DNA of 35,105 bases from an uncultured Lachnospiraceae bacterium (GTDB lineage: Bacteria; Bacillota; Clostridia; Lachnospirales; Lachnospiraceae), in assembly GCA_949502235.1 (NCBI GenBank), contig CATBDC010000042.1, positions 1 to 35,105 on the forward strand, in the 5' to 3' direction. The translations under genes and the position numbers were made by a program. Under the pieces are notes generated by a model that saw only the letters and a list, made by a program, of their open reading frames with translations, had not been told where the DNA came from and searched no databases. This document shows positions 1-6,209 of the stretch, in pieces. Within the stretch, counting starts at the first letter, position 1; every line of letters starts with the position of its first letter.

Positions 1-2
1 GG

Positions 3-1058
3 GACATGAGAAATGGAGTGAGCCGAAGCACCAGTCGGGACATGGGCGGCGGAGTAAGCCGGAATACAGGTCCCCGTCGGGGTAATGTAACCGAAAATAT
101 GTCTGAGCGCGACCGGAAGCGCAGGCAGGCAGAGCGCAAAAAAGCAAAGCGGCGCAAAAGGACGGGATGTCTGTTGGTCTTGTTCTTAATCATTGCGGCG
201 ATTGCCGGAGGTATGGTCTATCTGTATATGAATTCCTATCAGGGAATTGTAAGCAGGGGAAACAAGGCGTTAAAGGCAGGAGAATTGAATCAGGCAATCG
301 CATATTTTGAGCGGGGCATCCGAAAAGACGAGGCGAAAAAGGATGCCTATGTGGGATTGTCCAAGGTCTATATTGCAAAGAAGGACTTAGACTGGGCAGA
401 ATCCATTTTCTCAGAGGCGATAAAAAAACAGCCGAAAAATGCGAATATATATCAGGCATATGTGGAATTCTATATGGATACGGAGCAGAAGGAGAAGATT
501 CCGCTGCTTCTTGAAGATGTGGACGGAGATGTGGCTGAGCGGCTGGCAGGCTACATTGTTGCCAGTCCCCAATTCAGCCTGGACGACGATGAGGTCTACG
601 AGGATGTCCAGGAGTTGTCCCTTACCACAGAGGAGGGTTACAGGATTTATTATACAGATGACGGAACCGAGGCGACAATCCGCAGCAAGGAATATACTGA
701 ACCAATTCAGCTTGGTGAAGGAGTAAACGAGATCTCTGCCCTTGCCGTTGACGATAAAGGAGTTCCAGGACTGCCGGTAAAGAAGACTTATACAGTAGAG
801 CTTCCTATTGTGGATGCTCCGGCCGTGTCCCCGTCTACCGGTCAGTACAGTTCGGCAGTCCAGATTGAGATTAAGGTACCGGAAGGGTATACGGCTTATT
901 ATACCACGTCCGGAGAGGAGCCTTCTACGGCGTCCAGTAAGTATATAGGACCTATAGACATGCCGGAGGGCGAGACTTTGTTCAAGGCAATCCTTGTAAA
1001 TGGAAAAGGAAGGTCCAGCGGAGTTACCACCAGGAATTATGTGCTTGAGACGCAGTAG
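3..1058 (+). CDS. membrane-anchored TPR protein with chitobiase-C-like domains (5' partial)
   Basis: The protein has a very basic cytoplasmic stretch (residues about 35-53, counting from the ATG at 6), one transmembrane helix (about 54-75), two TPR-like helical repeats (about 80-150, rich in A/G/Y/F at TPR positions) and two beta-sandwich repeats (about 185-350) with YYT/S-x-D/S-G motifs typical of the chitobiase/beta-hexosaminidase C-terminal fold. It is probably a surface or envelope protein; the substrate is unknown. The frame is open to the left edge, and the first 75 bases hold an imperfect direct repeat (GGGACATG... unit twice) with no ribosome binding site before the ATG at 6. The real start is therefore probably upstream and the N-terminal part, often a zinc ribbon in such proteins, is missing. 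No specific function can be assigned. Confidence 0.75.
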   Translation, partial: DMRNGVSRSTSRDMGGGVSRNTGPRRGNVTENMSERDRKRRQAERKKAKRRKRTGCLLVLFLIIAAIAGGMVYLYMNSYQGIVSRGNKALKAGELNQAIAYFERGIRKDEAKKDAYVGLSKVYIAKKDLDWAESIFSEAIKKQPKNANIYQAYVEFYMDTEQKEKIPLLLEDVDGDVAERLAGYIVASPQFSLDDDEVYEDVQELSLTTEEGYRIYYTDDGTEATIRSKEYTEPIQLGEGVNEISALAVDDKGVPGLPVKKTYTVELPIVDAPAVSPSTGQYSSAVQIEIKVPEGYTAYYTTSGEEPSTASSKYIGPIDMPEGETLFKAILVNGKGRSSGVTTRNYVLETQ

Positions 1059-1126
1059 ACATGGATTTTTCAGGAAACGAACGCTCTTTAACGGAGTGTT
1101 TATAGATAAGAAAGGAGAAAAAGCTT

Positions 1127-1282
1127 ATGAAGTATGTATGTGATGTATGTGGATGGGAGTATGATGAAGAAGTGGGTTATCCGGAGGGAAATATCGAGCC
1201 GGGAACTAAGTGGGAGGATGTGCCTGAGGATTTCCTGTGTCCGCTGTGTATGGTTGGAAAGGATCAATTTTCTGAGGTATAA
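1127..1282 (+). CDS. rubredoxin
   Basis: A 51-residue protein beginning MKYVCDVCGWEYDEEVGYPE. It has the two C-x2-C knuckles of rubredoxin (CDVC near residue 5 and CPLC near residue 38), the aromatic Gly-Trp/Tyr pattern after the first knuckle and the conserved P-G-T-x-W-E-D-V-P-x-D segment. Rubredoxins bind one iron in a Cys4 site and carry single electrons in the cytoplasm, commonly to rubrerythrin or superoxide reductase in anaerobes. AAGGAG at 1112-1117 lies 9 bases before the ATG. Length matches the family (about 52 residues). No redox partner gene is next to it; it is followed by its own terminator. Confidence 0.93.
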   Translation: MKYVCDVCGWEYDEEVGYPEGNIEPGTKWEDVPEDFLCPLCMVGKDQFSEV

Positions 1283-1345
1283 TATGGCACAGGGATCAGA
1301 GTAAGATAAGGCTGTTGTAGCACTGTAGATGTGAACAATCATCAG

Positions 1346-1389
1346 AAAAAGCAGGGGATAGGAGGTTTCGCTTTTGTCCCTTGCTTTTT
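1346..1389 (+). terminator. intrinsic terminator after rubredoxin
   Basis: AAAAAGCAGGGGA pairs with TCCCTTGCTTTTT around an 18-base loop, and the 3' arm ends in a T5 run. It lies between the rubredoxin stop and the promoter of the carboxypeptidase gene. Confidence 0.7.
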
Positions 1390-1431
1390 GCTGTTATTTA
1401 AGGTTGATTTCATGATCATCAGGCGAATGGA

Positions 1432-1460
1432 TTGTCATATTTCTTATAGATTCTTATTAC
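1432..1460 (+). promoter_or_regulatory. putative sigma-A promoter of the carboxypeptidase gene
   Basis: TTGTCA at 1432-1437 and TATTAC at 1455-1460 are separated by 17 bases. An overlapping TACAAT at 1458-1463 would need a 20-base spacer. Either choice puts the transcription start after the ATG at 1462, which supports the downstream start at 1498. Confidence 0.45.
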
Positions 1461-1497
1461 AATGATAGTAATAGAGCAAATTATGAGGAGTCAGTGT

Positions 1498-2823
1498 ATG
1501 AAATCTATTGTGGCAATGCTGCTTGCCGTCTTGCTGTTTGTACAGCCAGTGTATGGTATGGAGGCGAAGGAGACGATTCTGTATACGGATGTACAAAGAG
1601 ATGAGACGAAGGAGAGCGAAGACACAAAGGAGAAGATGGAGAGTCAGGAAGCTACTGAAGCCCAGAAGGAAGCAGAAGAAGCGGTTCAGAATGAAGATGA
1701 AGCTGCCCAGGAAGCAGGGGATTCGGGCAGCGCAGCGGCGGGGCAGGTGGAGGTTTCTGCGCCCTCCGCGATTCTGATGGAATCCTCCACAGGGCAGGTA
1801 ATTTATGAGAAAGACGCGGATACACAGCGCCCTCCAGCCAGTGTGACAAAGGTTATGACCCTTCTTCTGATTTTTGATGCGCTGGCGGATGGGAAGATTA
1901 AGCTGGAGGATTCGGTTACGACTTCTGAGTATGCGGCGTCTATGGGCGGTTCCCAGGTGTTTTTAGAGCCGGGGGAGGTGCAGACGGTGGATACATTGAT
2001 TAAGTGTATCTCTGTGGCAAGTGCGAACGACGCATGTGTGGCAATGGCAGAACACATCTGCGGCAGTGAAGATGAATTCGTGGCACAGATGAACAAAAGA
2101 GCCGAGGGTCTTGGAATGACGAATACCCATTTTATCAACTGCAACGGCCTTGATGCTGACGGACATCTGACAACGGCTAAAGATATTGCCCTGATGTCAA
2201 GAGAGCTGATTACAATGTACCCTCAGATTCATGATTACTGTACCATCTGGATGGAGAATATTACCCACACGACGAAAAAAGGGACGTCTGAATTCGGGCT
2301 GTCCAACACGAATAAACTGATTCGTCAGTATGAATATGCCACCGGTCTGAAAACAGGCTCTACCAGCAAAGCAAAGTTCTGTGTGTCAGCCACGGCAAAA
2401 AAGGATGATACGGAGTTGATTGCAGTTATCATGGCCGCGGACGACAGCAAGGCGCGTGTGAGAGACGCCATTGCCCTTTGCAATTATGGATTTGGGAAAT
2501 GCAACAAATACCAAGAGAAGGGGACAAAATCTGTAAAACCTGTGAAGCTTGCAAGAGGAGTAAAGGAGACGGTCAAGGCGACACAGGAAGAACCGTTTAC
2601 ATACATAGACACAACGGGGGCGGATTTGAAAGGAATGGAGCAGAAGGTAAAAGTCAGTAAGAAATTACAGGCTCCAATCAAAAAAGGCGATAAGGTAGGC
2701 GTTGTGAAATATTATCTGAATGGCCAGGAGGTAGGCAGCAGGGAGCTGATCGCCTCTGAGAATGTGGATGCAATCAGTTACCAGAGTGCGCTTGTAGATA
2801 CGATTGAGGAATGGCTGCTGTGA
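1498..2823 (+). CDS. D-alanyl-D-alanine carboxypeptidase (peptidase S11, PBP5/DacF-like)
   Basis: This is a penicillin-binding protein that trims the terminal D-Ala from peptidoglycan stem peptides outside the membrane. It has a signal peptide (MKSIVAML... to about residue 20), a Glu/Lys-rich linker (about 22-75), the serine-protease-like domain with S115-V-T-K118, S175-A-N177 and K285-T-G motifs, and a C-terminal PBP5-like beta domain (about 340-441). The start at 1498 is chosen because GAGGAG (1485-1490) sits 7 bases before it. Earlier in-frame ATGs at 1462 and 1483 lack a Shine-Dalgarno sequence and would put charged residues before the signal peptide. It is monocistronic between two terminators. 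DacF-like proteins in Firmicutes often act in sporulation, but vegetative homologues exist; the sequence does not decide. Confidence 0.93.
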   Translation: MKSIVAMLLAVLLFVQPVYGMEAKETILYTDVQRDETKESEDTKEKMESQEATEAQKEAEEAVQNEDEAAQEAGDSGSAAAGQVEVSAPSAILMESSTGQVIYEKDADTQRPPASVTKVMTLLLIFDALADGKIKLEDSVTTSEYAASMGGSQVFLEPGEVQTVDTLIKCISVASANDACVAMAEHICGSEDEFVAQMNKRAEGLGMTNTHFINCNGLDADGHLTTAKDIALMSRELITMYPQIHDYCTIWMENITHTTKKGTSEFGLSNTNKLIRQYEYATGLKTGSTSKAKFCVSATAKKDDTELIAVIMAADDSKARVRDAIALCNYGFGKCNKYQEKGTKSVKPVKLARGVKETVKATQEEPFTYIDTTGADLKGMEQKVKVSKKLQAPIKKGDKVGVVKYYLNGQEVGSRELIASENVDAISYQSALVDTIEEWLL

Positions 2824-2842
2824 TTTACAATTAGAAATGATG

Positions 2843-2900
2843 AAAAAGGGACGCCTGAAAAATGTTATAAAACAGCATTTTTTCAGACGCCCCCTTTTTT
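2843..2900. terminator. bidirectional intrinsic terminator
   Basis: An imperfect hairpin (left arm 2848-2864 starting GGGACGCCTG, right arm 2876-2893) is flanked by A5 on the left and T6 on the right, so it can act in both directions. It sits between two convergent genes, the carboxypeptidase and the AAA ATPase. Confidence 0.8.
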
Positions 2901-2936
2901 GTCATAGAATACGAAATATATTGACGGTATAGTCAG

Positions 2937-3971
2937 TTACTCCTGGGCTTCCTTCAAATAGCTATATTCCGGTTCCTCATGCTCGATATCAATGATTCGG
3001 ACGTCTTTTGCAGAGGCGATTAATTCCTGGGAATGTGTGGCAGCGATAAACTGAACATTGGGAAATACTCCGCGAAGTGCGTCGATCACTTTTCCCTGCC
3101 ACTGGGAATCTAAATGCATATCCAGCTCATCAATCAATACAATTCCTTTTGTCTTGGAAATCTCCTCCTGTTTATGGGGATTTAGCATAGCCATCCGGCA
3201 GGCCATATCAAAAACCATCCATATTAGGGACTGGAAGCCTGCGCTTTGATGTCCCACCGGCAGGATGCGCTGTCCATCCTGATACATGAAATCGTCTAAC
3301 TTTTTATCGTAAAAGAATTTACATGATTCTTTGCCGTTCATCCGGTTTGCGAAATCAGCCGCTGTATTCATGACTGCTTCATATTCTTTGGTATTTTCCA
3401 TCTTAGAGCACCAGTTAAACAGAAACCTTTGATTGGTTTCTTCCGATAAAGCATCCATATATCCCACTGTTCTTGCATATTTTTTACGAAATATATTTTC
3501 CGTCTTTTCTAATCTCAATGAGCAGGCCCTTCCCACTCCCTGAAAACTTAATAAAGGCAGGTCTAACTCCGCTTTCTTAGAAAGCCGCCGCAGGATGGCC
3601 GCAGTATCTTTGGGCTGAATCGAGCTTTTGGAGGCATGGATGCTGGTTCGGCTCATAATCCAGCGGACGGGTATATTAATTCCTTCGACACTCGCAACCA
3701 GAGTGACTTCAACCGGAACGGAGTAACTGCACTCTAATGTGCCCTCGGCAGATGTGCTGTATACTTTGCTGATCTCGTCTCTGGTAAAATGTGTGACGGA
3801 AAAGCCTTCGATTCCCGAAAGGATTGCAGTAAGGCCAGAGGACAGGGCATTGAGGATAGAGGTCTTCCCTTTTCCGTTCGTTCCTTTTATTAAATGAAAG
3901 CCTGGCTTAAATTCCAGACGCAACTGTTCAATTCCTCTAAAATTCGTTATCTGCGCATTGATGAAATGCAT
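2937..3971 (-). CDS. AAA ATPase, SMC/RecF/OLD-like (AAA_15/AAA_23 type)
   Basis: A cytoplasmic ATPase of the ABC/SMC superclass. Walker A is GTNGKGKTS (residues about 30-38), a signature-like HQSAGFQSLIW lies near residue 240, Walker B is IVLIDELDMHL (about 277-287) and an H-loop is ATHSQE (about 311-316). The compact 344-residue chain has no TOPRIM or nuclease domain, so it is not a complete OLD nuclease. Such stand-alone ATPases are found in defence and DNA-repair contexts, but no partner is visible here and no function can be named. The start at 3971 is chosen because AGGAGG lies 6 bases before this ATG; the longer frame to 4049 would overlap the gene's own -10 box. It is transcribed away from the polysaccharide operon, and the invertible promoter currently also points at it. 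Confidence 0.85.
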   Translation of the reverse strand: MHFINAQITNFRGIEQLRLEFKPGFHLIKGTNGKGKTSILNALSSGLTAILSGIEGFSVTHFTRDEISKVYSTSAEGTLECSYSVPVEVTLVASVEGINIPVRWIMSRTSIHASKSSIQPKDTAAILRRLSKKAELDLPLLSFQGVGRACSLRLEKTENIFRKKYARTVGYMDALSEETNQRFLFNWCSKMENTKEYEAVMNTAADFANRMNGKESCKFFYDKKLDDFMYQDGQRILPVGHQSAGFQSLIWMVFDMACRMAMLNPHKQEEISKTKGIVLIDELDMHLDSQWQGKVIDALRGVFPNVQFIAATHSQELIASAKDVRIIDIEHEEPEYSYLKEAQE

Positions 3972-4020
3972 GGTACACCTCCTGAAATGTTGCTGATTTA
4001 GTATTTTTGTACTAGACATA

Positions 4021-4049
4021 AGTATAATCTTTTTTTGGGGGTTTAGCAA
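4021..4049 (-). promoter_or_regulatory. promoter of the AAA ATPase gene
   Basis: Reading the minus strand, TTGCTA (4049-4044) and TATACT (4026-4021) are separated by 17 bases. The predicted start of transcription near 4014 gives a leader of about 45 bases. The spacer contains C5 followed by A7. Confidence 0.6.
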
Positions 4050-4078
4050 TGGATAAATCGGGAATTGGGGATTTTTAG

Positions 4079-4110
4079 GTAACAGTGAAGCCGGAAGGCT
4101 GAACTGTTAC
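4079..4110. repeat. long dyad (hairpin) between ATPase promoter and invertible element
   Basis: GTAACAGT (4079-4086) and ACTGTTAC (4103-4110) are perfect complements, and AGCC/GGCT pairs inside. It is flanked by the direct repeat ATTTTTAGGT at 4071 and 4111. It lacks a clean U-run on the leftward strand, so it is not an obvious terminator for leftward transcripts; it could be an operator or an RNA structure. Confidence 0.5.
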
Positions 4111-4154
4111 ATTTTTAGGTTATTTTGGGGACAAATCACAGAAGGTTTAAAAGC

Positions 4155-4187
4155 AAATTTCGCAGAGTATCATCCTCTGCGAAATTT
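4155..4187. repeat. left inverted repeat (IRL) of invertible promoter
   Basis: A hairpin with perfect 13-bp arms (AAATTTCGCAGAG and its complement) around the 7-base centre TATCATC. Bases 4159-4184 are an exact reverse complement of 4381-4406. The asymmetric centre (TATCATC here, GATGATA in the other copy) shows that the two copies are in inverted, not direct, orientation. Confidence 0.9.
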
Positions 4188-4406
4188 ATTTTAAAAAGAA
4201 CATTATTTATTGTAACTATCTAAGGCAAATAAGTCAATACCTAAAATATTTTTGTAATAATTTGGAGAAATTTTGTATGTAAAACATAGGATAAGTTCCA
4301 ATTATTTTATAAATTTATTGAGTAATTTAAGAAATTTATAGATTGAATCAGATAATTTTCCGGCCGAATAAACACAAAATTTTCGCAGAGGATGATACTC
4401 TGCGAA
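4159..4406. other. putative invertible promoter element upstream of polysaccharide operon
   Basis: Two 26-bp perfect inverted repeats bound 196 bp of A/T-rich DNA that contains a strong promoter and no open reading frame. This architecture (inverted repeat, promoter, inverted repeat, then capsule operon) is the established form of invertible promoters in gut bacteria. In the orientation shown the promoter faces left, so the operon would be OFF. Inversion would put the -35 at about 4328-4333 and the -10 at about 4351-4356 on the plus strand, with transcription starting near 4363 just before the right repeat. This also accounts for the 342-bp gap between the ATPase frame and the first antiterminator gene. 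Inversion itself is inferred; no recombinase gene is in the window. Confidence 0.8.
4209..4237 (-). promoter_or_regulatory. strong promoter inside the invertible segment, facing left (OFF for the operon)
   Basis: On the minus strand, TTGACT (4237-4232), a 17-base spacer and TACAAT (4214-4209) form a near-consensus housekeeping promoter, the best in the window. Transcripts would start near 4202 and run through the left hairpin toward the AAA ATPase gene. No comparable promoter was found on the plus strand of the segment. Confidence 0.85.
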
Positions 4407-4409
4407 GTT
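4378..4409. repeat. right inverted repeat (IRR) of invertible promoter
   Basis: It contains the exact reverse complement (4381-4406) of the left repeat. It folds into a stem of about 10 bp (TTCGCAGAG with CTCTGCGAA plus a T-G wobble) with loop GATGATA. The loop contains the ATG (4392) of the first antiterminator frame. In the ON state this hairpin would be in the 5' leader RNA, where it could also be a target of the NusG-like proteins (inference). Confidence 0.88.
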
Positions 4410-4922
4410 GGAGGGATTCATATCTGGTATTTATTTCCCTGCCGTAAGCAGGAAGAACAAAAGACTCTGAATTTGTGCAGAAGATGTTTTTCACAAGAAG
4501 CGTTACAGGACACATTTCTTCTAACCTATGACTGTATGCGCCGCTATCAAGGAACGTGGCATTTGGAGAAGAAGCTGATCTTTCCGGCAAATGTGGTTCT
4601 GGAGAGCAAAAATGAGAAACTTCTGGAATATGAGATTAGACAGGGTTGTGATGAGATTGGAAAAAGCAGAGAAATCCTCAAAATCAGTCCGGATGAAGAA
4701 AATTTTCTTAGATTTCTGTGCGGAGACAAAAAGCATGTGGGAATGTCCAGAGGCGTGATTTTTGAAGGAGTTACGAAAGTGACAGAGGGACCGCTTAAAG
4801 GGTTAGAAGCGCAGATTTGTAAGATTGACCGACATAAGCGGCTGGCAAGGCTTGAAACGCCGCAAGGTGAGAATGTCAGATACGTATTGGCTGGATTAGA
4901 GATTATGGAGAAGGTTGTATGA
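4392..4922 (+). CDS. NusG-family transcription antiterminator, LoaP-like (copy 1)
   Basis: Specialised NusG paralogues ride on RNA polymerase and let it read through terminators in long biosynthetic operons. The NGN domain starts at IWYLFPCRKQEEQK, with TYDCMRRYQG-WHLEKK then FPANVVLES where most relatives have FPGYVFLES. The KOW-like C-terminal segment is TEGPLKGLEAQICKIDRHKR. The start is doubtful. The only in-frame ATG (4392) lies inside the loop of the right inverted repeat with no properly spaced Shine-Dalgarno. GGAGG at 4410-4414 is 7 bases before an ATC at 4422, exactly where the paralogues have ATG followed by TGG-TAT. Either an 11-residue extension is made or ATC is used as a weak start. 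The gene overlaps the next by ATGA. Confidence 0.82.
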   Translation: MILCEVGGIHIWYLFPCRKQEEQKTLNLCRRCFSQEALQDTFLLTYDCMRRYQGTWHLEKKLIFPANVVLESKNEKLLEYEIRQGCDEIGKSREILKISPDEENFLRFLCGDKKHVGMSRGVIFEGVTKVTEGPLKGLEAQICKIDRHKRLARLETPQGENVRYVLAGLEIMEKVV

Positions 4923-5455
4923 CAGAGCGTATTAGCTGGTATGTAATGCGTACAGTTTTGGGGAAAGAGCAGGAAGCTTGCGCACTTGTGGAAAAGAAGA
5001 TTGACCAAAGCTTGTGGGAATGCTGCAGAATCCTTAAGAAGCAGCAGTTGTTCCGAACACAGGGAAGATATCTGCTTTGCAGAAAAGAGATGTTCCCAGG
5101 CTATATTTTTGTAGAGACAAGATTTCCTGGGGAGCTGGCAGAAGAATTGCAGAAAGCAAGGCAATTTCCGCAGCTAATTGGAAGCGGTAGAGCAGAGCTT
5201 GTATCCATAGAGCCGGAGGATTTGAGGTTTCTTATAAATGTATGCGGCAGGAAGCTTGCGCAGGATATGAAGCTGTCTACCGTGGAAGTAGATGAAAAAG
5301 GACAGGTGAAAAGCGCTGCCGGAGTGTTAGCGCCATATCTGAATCAGATTACCAGACAGAGACTTAGGCACCGGTATGTGATGGCGAGAGTGCAGCTATT
5401 TAATCGGCAGGAGGAGGTGCTGTTTGGGATTCGGATGGAGGGAGATCCGGCGTAG
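4919..5455 (+). CDS. NusG-family transcription antiterminator, LoaP-like (copy 2)
   Basis: 178 residues. The NGN domain has SWYVMRTVLGKEQEAC at the start and an intact FPGYIFVET, the usual core motif. The linker and C-terminal part (about 125-178) have an APYLNQITRQRLRHRY segment followed by a strand pair ending FGIRM, resembling the KOW-like end of LoaP-type proteins. The ATG overlaps the stop of copy 1 (ATGA), implying translational coupling. It is expected to act co-transcriptionally on this operon, although which of the three copies does so is unknown. It is much diverged from copies 1 and 3, so this is not a recent duplication. Confidence 0.85.
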   Translation: MTERISWYVMRTVLGKEQEACALVEKKIDQSLWECCRILKKQQLFRTQGRYLLCRKEMFPGYIFVETRFPGELAEELQKARQFPQLIGSGRAELVSIEPEDLRFLINVCGRKLAQDMKLSTVEVDEKGQVKSAAGVLAPYLNQITRQRLRHRYVMARVQLFNRQEEVLFGIRMEGDPA

Positions 5456-5545
5456 TGGCAAAGCAGAATCAGAAAATCAGGAATATCTCTTGAAGCATTG
5501 GCACTTGATGATATGAATGACGGACATAAAGGATCATGACTGTGG

Positions 5546-5600
5546 CTGTGCAGATCTGCACAGGTATGGATGGCGAAGCCTGCCTTATAGGATGGCGAAG
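5546..5600 (+). promoter_or_regulatory. perfect 18-bp palindrome and short direct repeats in the NusG2-NusG3 gap
   Basis: CTGTGCAGATCTGCACAG (5546-5563) is a perfect palindrome. It is followed by two copies of GGATGGCGAAG (5568-5578 and 5590-5600) spaced 22 bases apart. It lies in the only sizeable gap (5456-5636) in the first part of the operon, 73 bases before the start of the third antiterminator gene. It may be an operator or an RNA hairpin; the role is not shown by sequence. Confidence 0.45.
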
Positions 5601-5636
5601 TTTGGCAAGCTGTTTAAACATGTGTTGGGAGGATAT

Positions 5637-6209
5637 ATGTGGTATGTAATGCAGGTAATTTCTGGCAAGGAAAGAAAAACTGTTATGATGATGAAACAAA
5701 TTCTTTCCTGCGATGTTTTAGAAAATTGTTTTATTCCGATACGCAGACTTAAGAAAAAATATAAAGGGAAATGGCAGGAAATAACCGAAAAGCTGTTTCC
5801 AGGTTATGTTTTTTTAATCTCTGGACAGCCACAGTTATTGTACGATGAATTGGAGAAAATTCCGACGTTGACAAAGCTGTTGGGAAGCTGCGAGGAGTAT
5901 TTTACCCCATTGTCAAAATCGGATATACACTTTTTACAGAACACATTAGAAGAAAAGAATATTAATCTCAAAGAGTATCAAGAACAATCAGAGACACCTA
6001 CAGTTGAATTATCGAAAGTGGTTGTGAAAGATAACAGGCAAATACAGATTCTCTCTGGACCGCTTACGAATCTGGAGGGACAGATTAAAAAGGTAAACCT
6101 GCATAAGAGAATAGCAATAGTAGAAACAGAATTTATGGGAAGCCGGTCGATGATACATCTGGGGATTGAGATTGTAAATGAGGAAATAGTATTTCAGGAG
6201 AATAGATGA
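5637..6209 (+). CDS. NusG-family transcription antiterminator, LoaP-like (copy 3)
   Basis: 190 residues with a full NGN domain (MWYVMQVISGKERKTV, IPIRRLKKKYKGKWQE, LFPGYVFLIS) and a canonical KOW-like domain (ILSGPLTNLEGQIKKVNLHK, ending HLGIEIV). Of the three copies this one looks most like a functional LoaP/UpxY-type antiterminator. The start at 5637 is chosen over 5517 because GGGAGG (5627-5632) precedes it and MWYV is the normal NusG N-terminus; the upstream 40 codons cover the palindrome and repeats. Its stop overlaps the start of the aminotransferase gene, tying it to the biosynthetic operon it probably controls. Confidence 0.9.
   Translation: MWYVMQVISGKERKTVMMMKQILSCDVLENCFIPIRRLKKKYKGKWQEITEKLFPGYVFLISGQPQLLYDELEKIPTLTKLLGSCEEYFTPLSKSDIHFLQNTLEEKNINLKEYQEQSETPTVELSKVVVKDNRQIQILSGPLTNLEGQIKKVNLHKRIAIVETEFMGSRSMIHLGIEIVNEEIVFQENR

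Noticed and set aside
1079-1099. Hairpin AACGCTC/GAGTGTT between the first gene and rubredoxin
   Set aside because: Short stem with a G-T pair and no following U-run; could be chance, not called as a terminator.
4245-4345. Plus-strand promoter within the invertible segment (TTGTAA...TATGTA or TTGAGT...TAGATT)
   Set aside because: Poor -10 matches or wrong spacing (18 with 3/6 match, or 15); far weaker than the minus-strand promoter, so the segment is judged OFF for the operon.
4392-5455. Antiterminator copies 1 and 2 as pseudogenes
   Set aside because: Both frames are intact over full family length, overlap by ATGA and keep NGN-domain patterns, so they are treated as genes despite the odd start and FPAN motif of copy 1.
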